Source: Tessaracoccus aquimaris (GTDB lineage Bacteria; Actinomycetota; Actinomycetes; Propionibacteriales; Propionibacteriaceae). Taken from it: a stretch of DNA of 64,000 nucleotides. Under the pieces are notes generated by a model, which was not told the origin of the DNA, did no database searches, and saw only the letters and a program-made list of their open reading frames with translations. The translations under genes were made by a program, and so were the position numbers. Positions 31,369 to 39,504 of the stretch are shown one piece after another; the stretch's first letter is position 1; every line of letters begins with the position of its first letter. Location: the NCBI RefSeq assembly GCF_001997345.1, contig NZ_CP019606.1:2108001-2172000 (forward strand). Reading direction: 5' to 3'.

Positions 31369-32088
31369 ATGGCTTGGTTCAAGCGTAAGAAGGAAGAGGC
31401 GCAGGCGCCCGAGGAGATCGAGGACGATCCCCGCTGGGAACAGTGGGCTGACGCGCGCAATGGCTACTGGAACGGCATCGGGAAACTCGACGCCGACGTC
31501 ATCGCCTACCTCGTCAGCCCCGAGTTCATGGGCGCTCCCCCGTGGCCGACAACCCGTCAGGCCTACAGCGTGACGCGCACCGACTCGACGACGATCATCG
31601 CCTCCGACGGCATGACCGACCCGGACCGGGATGCCTCCGGCCCCGCGAACGGCTTCGGCGGCGAGGTCTACCTGGAGTCGCCCGGGCTCGTGGGGGCGGA
31701 CTTCTCCGCCATCCAGGAGAGCTGGGAACTGGACGCGCTGCAGAACTTCGCGGCCAACGTCGCCGAGCTCGGCGGCATCACCGGCCACCTCGACAACTAC
31801 GGCGTGGTCTCGATGGAGCTTCCCGCGCCTGAGGGCATCCCCGCACAGATGGTCACGCCCAACGGGACCGTCGGCGTGCTCATCGGCCTCGACGCGCCGG
31901 GTCGCGCGGCGGGCGTCGACCTGGGTGAGGGCGTGTCGGCGCGGATGATCCCCGTCACCGTCATCACCCCTGCCGAGACGGCCTACATCGTCGAGGGCGG
32001 GGCCGCGGCCCGCGGCGACCTCGCGGAGAAGTTGGCGGCGGCGGGCGTCGGGGTCTCCTCTGACGTCAACCGCCAGAGCGTGGTCTAG
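31369..32088 (+). CDS. Hypothetical cytosolic protein (239 aa)
   Basis: Starts MAWFKRKKEEAQAPEEIEDD, a basic then acidic N-terminus, preceded by GGGGAGG. No signal peptide or TM segment. The body is a globular alpha/beta protein with conserved-looking stretches (NGYWNGIGKLDADVIAYLV, MPVTVITPAE-like IPVTVITPAETAYIV) and a C-terminal segment GVGVSSDVNRQSVV. I do not recognise a characterised family. It is divergent from groES and convergent with pxpBC, whose coding ends overlap by 23 bases (32066-32088). Confidence 0.75.
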   Translation: MAWFKRKKEEAQAPEEIEDDPRWEQWADARNGYWNGIGKLDADVIAYLVSPEFMGAPPWPTTRQAYSVTRTDSTTIIASDGMTDPDRDASGPANGFGGEVYLESPGLVGADFSAIQESWELDALQNFAANVAELGGITGHLDNYGVVSMELPAPEGIPAQMVTPNGTVGVLIGLDAPGRAAGVDLGEGVSARMIPVTVITPAETAYIVEGGAAARGDLAEKLAAAGVGVSSDVNRQSVV

Positions 32089-33628
32089 CCTCCCGCACCA
32101 ACCGACAGCGCCGCCCGGGCACCAACTGGGCGGCGCTGTCTGCTGCCTGCGGCGTGAGCACCCCGACGACGGGGTAGCCACCGGTGACTGGATGATCGGC
32201 GAGGAACAGCACCGGTTCACCCGACGGCGGCACCTGGATGGCGCCACGCACCACGGGCTCGCTGGGCAGTTCGCCGGGCGCGCGGCGCAACGGCTCGCCC
32301 GTCAGGCGCGCCCCGACCCGGTCGACGGCGCCGCCCACGACCCACGTCGAGCCGTCCAGCCCCTCGACCCACTCCGCCCTCGGCCCCTGCAGGTAGCGCA
32401 ACTCGACGACATCGGAGGTCTCAGCGCTGACCGGCGTCCAGTCGACGGCAGCCAACCAGCCGGCGCGAGCCTCACCGACCGGGACCTCCGTCCCAGCGGT
32501 CAGCGGCGCCGGGCCGAGCCCGCCGAGCGTGTCGGTCGATCGGGACCCGAGCACCTCCTCCACAGCGACCCCGCCGCGCACCGACAGGTAGGACCGCAGC
32601 CCCACCGCCGGGGGGCCGAGCGTCAACCGCTCGCCGTCACGCAGCGCGAACGCGACGCCGGGCGAGACGGGACGCCCGTCGACCTCTGCACGGCAGGGCG
32701 CCCCGGTCATCGCGACCGTGTGGTCGCCGACCGCCCGCACCACGACCTGCCCAAGCGTGATCTCGAGCGCGGCGCCGCCAGGGGGGTTGCCGACCAACCG
32801 CTCCCCCAGCCGGTAGGACCCGAGGTCCGCCGCCCCGGAGGCCCCGACGCCGACGGCGCCCAGCCCCGTCCGCCCCTCGTCCTGGGCCGTGACCGGCAGC
32901 AGCGCGCTCTCGACGATCAGTGCCTTCGTCGCGTGCGCCACGGTCGCGGTCGGAGGCGTGGCGGCCCGCTCTGCGCCTCTGGCGGGTGTGGAGGTGCGAC
33001 CCGCCGGGACCGCCTCGAAGCGGACGGTGGTGCCGGGCGTCAGGAGCGCGGGCGGGGAGGCACCGGGGTCGAACAGCGTGACGTCGGTCGTCCCGAGCAG
33101 CCGCCATCCGCCGGGCGACGACGTCGGGTAGATGCCGGAGAACTCGTCGGCCAGCCCGACGGAGCCCGCCGGGACGCGCGTCCTCGGCGAGGCGAGCCGA
33201 GGGACGCGCAGCCTCGGGTCGCCGCCGACCAGGTAACTGAAGCCGGGCGCGAACCCCCCGAAGGCGACCTGCCACGGCGTCTCGACGTGAGCCCTGACGA
33301 CCTCGGCCACCGTCAGCCCGGTCTCGTCCGCGACCGCCGCGAGGTCGGGGCCGTCGTAGCGCACCGGGATCACGACCTCGCGCGGCGTGCCGCTGGCCGC
33401 GGCGACGCGTGGACCCGACAGCAGGGCCGCCACCGCCGGCCCGCCCTCGGCGGCCGGCGCACCCACGACCAGCACGGTGCGCGCGGCGGGGATGACGTCG
33501 GTGACCGACGCCCACGGTCCCCGCGTGGCAGCGGCGGCGGCTCGCAGCACCGGCTCGGCGGCCAGCACCTCATCGAGCGAGGCGAACTCGACGAGCAGGG
33601 CGCGCTCGCCACAGGCCAGAAGTCTCAC
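32066..33628 (-). CDS. pxpBC: 5-oxoprolinase subunits B and C fused (PxpB-PxpC)
   Basis: 520 residues. The N-terminal half (about 1-205) is the KipI/PxpB domain (MRLLACGERALLVEF, GFAPGFSYLVGG, GIYPTSSPGGWRLLG). The C-terminal half (about 225-515) is the KipA/PxpC biotin-dependent-carboxylase-like domain (GRTGLGAVGVGASGAAD, LEITLGQVV, LSVRGGVAVEEVLGSRSTDT). With PxpA it forms the ATP-dependent 5-oxoprolinase that opens pyroglutamate to glutamate. Usually these are two separate genes; here they are one chain. GTG start at 33628 overlaps the pxpA stop (GTGA). Confidence 0.9.
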   Translation of the reverse strand: MRLLACGERALLVEFASLDEVLAAEPVLRAAAAATRGPWASVTDVIPAARTVLVVGAPAAEGGPAVAALLSGPRVAAASGTPREVVIPVRYDGPDLAAVADETGLTVAEVVRAHVETPWQVAFGGFAPGFSYLVGGDPRLRVPRLASPRTRVPAGSVGLADEFSGIYPTSSPGGWRLLGTTDVTLFDPGASPPALLTPGTTVRFEAVPAGRTSTPARGAERAATPPTATVAHATKALIVESALLPVTAQDEGRTGLGAVGVGASGAADLGSYRLGERLVGNPPGGAALEITLGQVVVRAVGDHTVAMTGAPCRAEVDGRPVSPGVAFALRDGERLTLGPPAVGLRSYLSVRGGVAVEEVLGSRSTDTLGGLGPAPLTAGTEVPVGEARAGWLAAVDWTPVSAETSDVVELRYLQGPRAEWVEGLDGSTWVVGGAVDRVGARLTGEPLRRAPGELPSEPVVRGAIQVPPSGEPVLFLADHPVTGGYPVVGVLTPQAADSAAQLVPGRRCRLVREARPRSGG

Positions 33629-34446
33629 CCGTCGACCGTCTCAGGGGACGACGGGCGTTCCCCTGGGGTCTGCCCCTGCTCGGTGGGGAGGGCTACGAAC
33701 GGCGCGATCGTCACGCCTGCCGCGGTGAGGCGGTCGCGCACCGCGCGGGCCAGTTCTGCCGCGCCCTCGGTGTCGCCGTGCAGGCAGACCGACTCGACGC
33801 GCATCTGGACCCGCGTCCCGTCGACGGCGACCACGCGGCGCTGCGTCACCATCGTCAGCACCCGCTCGGCGACCTCGCCCGGGTCGGTGACCAGCGCGCC
33901 GGGCTCGGAGCGCGGCACCAGCGTGCCGTCCGCCCGGTAGCCGCGGTCGGCGAAACCCTCCGCGACGGTGCGCAGGCCCGCCTCCGCGGCGCGCCGCAGC
34001 AGGGCCGACCCGGGGAGCCCGACGACCGGAAGCCGCCTGTCGTAGGCGAGAACGGCATCGACGACGGCGGCGGCCTGGGCGTCGTGGTGCACGACGGCGT
34101 TGTAGAGGGCCCCGTGGGGCTTGACGTAGCCGACCCGGGTGCCGAAGCGGCGGCAGATCCCCTCCAGGGCACCGATCTGGTAGACCACGTCCGCCGTCAG
34201 TTCCGCGGGCGCCACGTCCATGAACCGGCGCCCGAAGCCCGCGAGGTCGCGGTAGCTGACCTGGGCACCCACGACCACGCCCCGCTCCGCTGCAAGGCGA
34301 CACGTGGCGGTGAGCGTCAGCGGGTCCCCGGCGTGAAAACCGCATGCCACGTTGGCGCTGCTGACGACGTCGAGCATGGCCTCGTCGTCGCCGAGCCGCC
34401 ACCGCCCGAACGACTCTCCGACGTCCGCGTTGAGGTCGATCATCAT
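33625..34446 (-). CDS. pxpA: 5-oxoprolinase subunit A (LamB/YcsF family)
   Basis: A 273-residue TIM-barrel-like subunit that binds 5-oxoproline. Signatures are MIDLNADVGESFGRW, SANVACGFHAGDP, GYVKPHGALYN and SVCLHGDT. The start is a double Met (34446/34443). Translationally coupled to the pxpBC gene downstream, so the whole enzyme is encoded here. Divergent from the cobalamin riboswitch. Confidence 0.93.
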   Translation of the reverse strand: MMIDLNADVGESFGRWRLGDDEAMLDVVSSANVACGFHAGDPLTLTATCRLAAERGVVVGAQVSYRDLAGFGRRFMDVAPAELTADVVYQIGALEGICRRFGTRVGYVKPHGALYNAVVHHDAQAAAVVDAVLAYDRRLPVVGLPGSALLRRAAEAGLRTVAEGFADRGYRADGTLVPRSEPGALVTDPGEVAERVLTMVTQRRVVAVDGTRVQMRVESVCLHGDTEGAAELARAVRDRLTAAGVTIAPFVALPTEQGQTPGERPSSPETVDG

Positions 34447-34504
34447 GGCGCCGAGCCTATCGGCTAGGGCCTTGACGAGGCACCCGCTCAGGCGGGTCGC
34501 GGAC

Positions 34505-34625
34505 CCCTTCAGCAGTGTTAGAGTGACCGCGTCAGTGAGAGGAAGCCGGTGTGATTCCGGCGCTGACCCGCAACCGTGACGGCATCGCCGAAGCCGGGAA
34601 CTCACCCTGACAGACCACAGGTAAT
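34505..34625 (+). promoter_or_regulatory. Cobalamin (AdoCbl-type) riboswitch
   Basis: Contains the hallmark core GAGGAAGCCGGTGTGATTCC, then GGCGCTGACCCGCAACCGTG, followed by the B12-box region GCCGAAGCCGGGAACTCACC. A 7-bp hairpin (34629-34635 with 34644-34650) follows and may belong to the expression platform. It sits about 90 bases upstream of the surface-protein gene at 34713 and controls, by position, the whole ECF operon. High B12 should switch expression off. Confidence 0.93.
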
Positions 34626-34712
34626 TTGCATCCGTCGCGGACTACGGATGGGTCCGGGCCATCTTCCTCGGCCTGGCTCTAGCAGTCCCGAGGCAGAAAG
34701 GGTAAGAGGCCC

Positions 34713-35462
34713 ATGTCTCTCACAGAATCCACCCGCACGACCGCCCGTCGCGGCGTCCTGGCACGCCTGACGGCGCTGCTCGCGTTGACCTTCATGGCGC
34801 TGATGGCGGCGCTCCCGGCCCCGGCCCACGCCGACGGCGCCGACAACGAGGTGGGGGCCTGCCTCTCCGCCGACAAGGTCTGGCTGCTCATCACCACCGA
34901 GACCGACGAGGTGATCGCCAACGAGTGCGTCGGCAACCCCGCCACCGGTGACGAGGCCATCGCCAACGCAAAGGTCCCCGTCGTGCTCGGCGACATGAAC
35001 ATGATCTGCACCCTTGGCGGCCACCCCGCCGAGTGCCCCAAGACCTTCGCGGGCGCCTACTGGGCCTACTACCAGGGCGCCCCCGGCAAGGAATACGCCT
35101 ACTCGCAGGTCGGCCCGGCCGACGCCAAGCCGGTCGGCGGGACCATCGAGGCGTGGTGCTACGCCACCGACAACAAGGAGTGCACGCCTCCGCAGTTGAA
35201 GATCGTCCAGGGTGGCACCGAGGTCGCTCCCCCGGCGGGCACCACCGCCGTCGACCTGGTGCTCACCGGCGCGGCGGCAAGCCCCAGCCCGACGGCGCAG
35301 CCCACGGCCGAGGCGAGCCAGACCCCGGCGCCCGCTGAGCCGACCGGATCGGCCCCATGGGGCTGGATCATCGGCGGCGTCGCGGCGCTCGCCGTCATCG
35401 TCGGCGTGGTGCTGTGGCTGCGTGCCCGCGGTAGCGGCAAGGGCGCGGTCGGCGGACGCTGA
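34713..35462 (+). CDS. Secreted, membrane-anchored transcobalamin-like (DUF4430-type) protein
   Basis: A 249-residue surface protein. The Sec signal peptide (RR..., hydrophobic core LTALLALTFMALMAALP) has a likely cut after AHA. The mature domain of about 120 residues has six Cys (ACLS, NECVG, MICTL, AECPK, AWCYA, KECTP), enough for three disulfides. It also has the aromatic motif YWAYYQG...YAYSQVGPADAKPV...GTIEAWCY, which resembles the transcobalamin-like DUF4430 domain. A Pro/Thr/Ala-rich linker (SPSPTAQPTAEASQTPAPAEP) leads to a C-terminal TM helix with a basic tail (RARGSGK). No LPxTG. First gene after the B12 riboswitch and 5 bases before the EcfT gene, so it most likely captures a corrinoid at the surface for the ECF transporter. 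Confidence 0.85.
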   Translation: MSLTESTRTTARRGVLARLTALLALTFMALMAALPAPAHADGADNEVGACLSADKVWLLITTETDEVIANECVGNPATGDEAIANAKVPVVLGDMNMICTLGGHPAECPKTFAGAYWAYYQGAPGKEYAYSQVGPADAKPVGGTIEAWCYATDNKECTPPQLKIVQGGTEVAPPAGTTAVDLVLTGAAASPSPTAQPTAEASQTPAPAEPTGSAPWGWIIGGVAALAVIVGVVLWLRARGSGKGAVGGR

Positions 35463-35467
35463 CCTCA

Positions 35468-36631
35468 ATGCCCCGTCTCCTCCCCCGGGTCGCACCGACC
35501 GGGCCTGCCGCCGCGCAGGACCCGGTCGGGCGCGACCTCAGGTCCGTGCACCCATGGGCCTGGTGGGGGTGGGCACTGTGCGCGAGCGCGGCGGTGAGCC
35601 TCACCACCAATCCGCTGGTGATCGCGCTCATCGCCGCGGCCGTCGTCACGGTCGTGCTGCGTCGACGCCCGGACGCGCCATGGGCGCGGTCCCTGAAGGT
35701 CTACCTGATGCTCGCCGAGATCATCGTGGCGATGCGCCTGTTCTTCCAGATCACCATCGGCGGGATGCGCACCGGCACGGTGCTGTTCGTCCTCCCGTCG
35801 ATCTCCCTTCCCGACTGGGCCGCGGGCATCACCCTCGGAGGCCCCGTCACGCTCGACGGGCTGGCCTTCGCCCTGTTCGACGCGATCCGGCTCGCGGTGA
35901 TGCTGTTGTGCGTCGGCGCCGCGAACTCGCTCGCGAACCCCCGCACTGCACTGAAGTCGGTGCCCGCCGCGCTGCGTGACATTTCCACCGCCGTCGTCAT
36001 CGCGCTGGCCCTCGTCCCGCAACTGATCGGCTCGATCCACCGGGTCCGCCGCGGGCAGCGACTGCGCGGCGGTCGCACCCGAGGCCTCAAGGCGATCCCC
36101 GGCACCCTGCTCCCCGTCATCGAGGACGCCGTCGAAGGGTCGCTGCAGTTGGCCACCTCGATGGAGGCCCGCGGCTACGGACGCACCCGCGACGCCGACG
36201 AGCCCCGACGCGGCACCTGGCAGTTGCTCACCGCCCTGCTCGGGGTGTTGCTCGGCAGTTACGTGCTGCTCGCCGTCCCGGGAACCACCCCCGGCCCGTT
36301 CGGGCTCAGCACGGCTACCTGGCTGGCCGTCGCGATCCTCAGCGTCGCCGTCGGCCTCGCGGTGTGGGGCATGCGTGCCTCGGCCACCCAACTGGGCGTG
36401 ACCCGCTACCGGCCCGCCCCTTGGGGCACCCCGGAGTACGTCACACTCGCGTGCGGCGTCGTGGGGCTGGCCGTCGTGCTGTGGCTGATCTCCTCCTACG
36501 GGGCGCCGTCCGAGATGAACGCCAGGCAGATCCCCATGCAGTTGCCGACGCTGCCCCCGTTGGCGATCCTCGCCGCGGCCGCCTTCGTCGCGCCAGCCTT
36601 CGCGACCCCCGACCCGAGAGTGCGCAGATGA
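35468..36631 (+). CDS. ECF transporter transmembrane component T (CbiQ/EcfT)
   Basis: A 387-residue membrane coupling protein. It has several TM helices and the coupling motif SMEARGYGR, matching the EcfT A-R-G signature that contacts the ATPases. A further hydrophobic C-terminal region (about residues 245-385) makes it longer than typical EcfT. It lies between the surface protein and the ATPase gene, and its stop overlaps the ATPase start (ATGA at 36628). Confidence 0.9.
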   Translation: MPRLLPRVAPTGPAAAQDPVGRDLRSVHPWAWWGWALCASAAVSLTTNPLVIALIAAAVVTVVLRRRPDAPWARSLKVYLMLAEIIVAMRLFFQITIGGMRTGTVLFVLPSISLPDWAAGITLGGPVTLDGLAFALFDAIRLAVMLLCVGAANSLANPRTALKSVPAALRDISTAVVIALALVPQLIGSIHRVRRGQRLRGGRTRGLKAIPGTLLPVIEDAVEGSLQLATSMEARGYGRTRDADEPRRGTWQLLTALLGVLLGSYVLLAVPGTTPGPFGLSTATWLAVAILSVAVGLAVWGMRASATQLGVTRYRPAPWGTPEYVTLACGVVGLAVVLWLISSYGAPSEMNARQIPMQLPTLPPLAILAAAAFVAPAFATPDPRVRR

Positions 36632-38250
36632 TCGAGTTCGACCAGGTCACCATCACCCAGCCCGACGCGACCGCACCGGTCCTGTCCGGGGTGACCGGCG
36701 TGATCCGGGAGTCCGACCTGTGCGTCATCGTCGGTCGCACAGGCACGGGCAAGTCGACGCTGCTCGGCGCCATCAACGCGCTCGTCCCGATGACCACCGG
36801 CGCCAGCATGGCAGGCACGGTGCGCGTCGCGGGGGTCGACGTCACCGGCAGGCGCCCCCGCGATCTGGCGGACCTGATCGGCTACGTGGGCCAGAACCCG
36901 CTCAGCGGCTTCGTCACCGACGTCGTCGAGGACGAGATCGCCTACGGCATGGAACAACTCGGCCTCGACCCGGTCACGATGCGCAAGCGCGTCGAGGAGA
37001 CCCTCGACCTGATGGGCATCGCGGACCTGCGTCGCCGCGCGCTCGTCGAACTCTCCGGCGGGCAGCAGCAGCGGGTCGCGATCGCCGCGGTGCTCGCCGC
37101 CCAACCGCGGGTCCTCGTCCTGGACGAGCCCACCTCGGCCCTTGACCCGACCGCGGCGCAGGACGTCCTCGCGGCCATCACGACGCTCGTGCACGACGTC
37201 GGCCTGACCGTCGTGCTCGCCGAGCACCGCCTGGAGCGCGTGATGCACGCCGCCGACTCGGCGATCTGGCTGCCAGGCGACGGGAGGGCCGTGTTCGGCG
37301 CGACCGCGGAGGTCCTCGGCCTGTCCGACGTCAAGCCACCGCTGGCCCAACTCTCCGAGGCGCTCGGGTGGCCAACCGTCGCCACCAGCGTGCGCGACGC
37401 GCGCCGCAAGGTCACCGCCGAGGGGCCGCATGTCGCGCTGCCCGACCTGCCGGAGGCGTCGGTGTCCTGGCTTACCGACGGGCTCACCACGGTCGCCCGG
37501 GCCGAGCGGCTGGCAGTCCACTACGGCGACCTGCGCGCCGTCTGCGTCGACCTCGACCTGCACGCGGGAACCGTGGTCGCGCTGATGGGCCGCAACGGCT
37601 CCGGCAAGTCGTCGCTGCTGTGGGCGCTGCAGGGCGCGGTCGCCAGCACCGGCACGCTCACCGTGGACGGCGCCGACCCGCGCACGGTCGCTGACGCGGA
37701 GGCGCGCAAGCTCGTCAGCCTGGTGCCACAGACCCCGTCCGACCTGCTGTACCTGCCAACCGTCGGCGAGGAGTTGGCGCAGGCCGACCGCGAGTCTGAC
37801 GCGGCGCCCGGCACCACGCGCCGGATCCTCGCGGACCTCGGGGCCGACCTCCCGGAGGACCGCAACCCCCGCGATCTGTCGGAGGGGCAGCGGCTCGCGC
37901 TGGTGCTGGCCATCCAACTGGCCGCCCGCCCGGCGGTGATCTGCCTCGACGAGCCGACGCGCGGCCTCGACTACCGGATGAAGGCCGAGCTGAGCGGCAT
38001 CGTGCGGTCGCTCGCCGACGCGGGCGCCTGCGTCGTGATCTCCACCCACGACGTGGAGTTCGCGGCGCTGACCACCGACCGGTGCGTCATCCTCGCCGAG
38101 GGCGAAATCGTCGCGGACGGGCCGACGCGGACGGTGTGCTGCGCGTCGCCCGCCTTCTCCCCCCAGGTCGCGAAGGTCTTCCACCCGCACGATGTGTTGA
38201 CGGTCGCCGAGGTCCGCGAGGCCATCGCGGTCCAGGGGCTCGTCTCGTGA
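36628..38250 (+). CDS. ECF transporter ATPase, two fused nucleotide-binding domains
   Basis: 540 residues with two complete NBDs. NBD1: Walker A GRTGTGKST, signature LSGGQQQR, Walker B VLVLDEPTSALDP, and a switch histidine in VLAEHRLE. NBD2: Walker A GRNGSGKSS, signature LSEGQRLA, Walker B VICLDEPTRGLDY, and switch VISTHDVEF. This is EcfA and EcfA' in one chain, powering uptake. It is overlapped at both ends by its operon neighbours (ATGA, GTGA). Confidence 0.93.
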   Translation: MIEFDQVTITQPDATAPVLSGVTGVIRESDLCVIVGRTGTGKSTLLGAINALVPMTTGASMAGTVRVAGVDVTGRRPRDLADLIGYVGQNPLSGFVTDVVEDEIAYGMEQLGLDPVTMRKRVEETLDLMGIADLRRRALVELSGGQQQRVAIAAVLAAQPRVLVLDEPTSALDPTAAQDVLAAITTLVHDVGLTVVLAEHRLERVMHAADSAIWLPGDGRAVFGATAEVLGLSDVKPPLAQLSEALGWPTVATSVRDARRKVTAEGPHVALPDLPEASVSWLTDGLTTVARAERLAVHYGDLRAVCVDLDLHAGTVVALMGRNGSGKSSLLWALQGAVASTGTLTVDGADPRTVADAEARKLVSLVPQTPSDLLYLPTVGEELAQADRESDAAPGTTRRILADLGADLPEDRNPRDLSEGQRLALVLAIQLAARPAVICLDEPTRGLDYRMKAELSGIVRSLADAGACVVISTHDVEFAALTTDRCVILAEGEIVADGPTRTVCCASPAFSPQVAKVFHPHDVLTVAEVREAIAVQGLVS

Positions 38251-39044
38251 GGGGTCGCACGGACCTCGTCTCGGTCCTGATGCTCAGCCTCGCCGCGCTT
38301 GCGGGGGCGCTGGCCTTCTGCTGGCCGCTGATCGTGGTGCCGTCGGCCAGCCTGGACGGCAACACGCAGTCGCCGTTCGTGTTCGCCGCGCTGCTTCCGG
38401 TGCTGCTCGGGATCGTGGTCTCCGAGTTGAGCCGGGGCACCATCGACGTGAAGAGCCTCGCGATGCTCGGGGTGCTCTCCGCGCTGGGCGCCCTGGCGCG
38501 TCCGCTGGGCGCTGGGACCGCTGGCATCGAGTTTGTGTTCGTCCCGCTGATCCTTGGCGGACGGGTGTTCGGGCCGACGTTCGGGTTCCTGCTCGGCAGC
38601 ACCACCCTGTTCACGTCCGCCCTGTTGACCGGCGGCGTCGGCCCATGGTTGCCGTACCAGTTGCTGGCGGCGTCGTTCGTCGGGCTGGGTGCCGGGCTGC
38701 TGCCGAGGGCGAAGGGTTGGGTCGAGATCGCGGTGCTGAGCTGCTACGCCGCGGTCGCCGGGTTCGCCTACGGCATCCTCGTGGACCTGTCGTTCTGGCC
38801 GTTCAACCTCGGGCTCGGCACCGAGGCGAGCTACGTGGCGGGCGCCCCGATCCTGGAGAACCTGCACCGGTTCGCGGTGTTCAACCTGGCGACGTCGATG
38901 GGTTGGAACCTGGGTCGCGCGGTGACGACGATCGTCACGCTGGTGCTGATCGGCCGGCCGCTGCTGCGGATCCTGCGCAGGGCCGCCCGGCGCGGATCGT
39001 TCGAGGAGGTCCGCCGCCCGGTCACGGCGACGTCGACCCCCTGA
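38247..39044 (+). CDS. ECF transporter S component, probably for cobalamin or a precursor
   Basis: 265 residues with about six TM helices, beginning at GTG 38247 inside the ATPase stop. It contains the region GPTFGFLLGSTTLFTSALLT and the segment VDLSFWPFNLGLG. The S component confers substrate binding. No known specificity motif can be read, but the B12 riboswitch at the head of the operon makes cobalamin or cobinamide the best guess; cobalt is possible but less likely, because CbiM/CbiN features are absent. Last gene of the operon. Confidence 0.82.
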   Translation: MRGRTDLVSVLMLSLAALAGALAFCWPLIVVPSASLDGNTQSPFVFAALLPVLLGIVVSELSRGTIDVKSLAMLGVLSALGALARPLGAGTAGIEFVFVPLILGGRVFGPTFGFLLGSTTLFTSALLTGGVGPWLPYQLLAASFVGLGAGLLPRAKGWVEIAVLSCYAAVAGFAYGILVDLSFWPFNLGLGTEASYVAGAPILENLHRFAVFNLATSMGWNLGRAVTTIVTLVLIGRPLLRILRRAARRGSFEEVRRPVTATSTP

Positions 39045-39504
39045 GCCTCCGACAAGGCGCCACCTTCGGACCCCTCGACAACCTCGGGGAACGGTCGCTG
39101 AGCCTGTCGAAGCGTCCGCAACCACCGACCAAGCCCGCGACCACAAGACAGCTCCAGAGCTCCGGCAAGGCGTCACTTCCGGACCCCTCGACAAGCTCGG
39201 GGAACGATCGCTGAGCCCGTCGAAGCGTCGCAACAACCGCTCGGACCCCTCGACAAGCTCGGGGAACACCGTTCGCTGAGCCTGTCGAAGCGTCCGCAAC
39301 CACCGGCCTCCCTGCGGCCACACGACAGCCCTGAACCTCCGACAAGGCGCGCCACCCTCGGACCCCTCGACAAGCTCTGGGAACGGCGTCACCAGCCCAC
39401 TTCCGGACCCCTCGACAAGCTCGGGGAACGATCGTCCCTCGACAGGCTCGGGGAACGACCGTCCCCTCGCCCAGACTCCGGAACGACGGACGCCCGGCAG
39501 AGCC
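39045..39504. repeat. Cluster of REP-like repeats (TCGACAAGCTCGGGG family)
   Basis: 460 bases, no gene. At least five copies of GGACCCCTCGACAAGCTCGG followed by GGAACG, four of them paired with the imperfect inverse GCTGAGCC(T/C)GTCGAAGCG. They lie at about 39070, 39179, 39243, 39358 and 39405. Each pair can form a hairpin. A second spacer motif, CAACCACCGRCC, also recurs. It lies between the ECF operon and a convergent gene. Confidence 0.85.
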
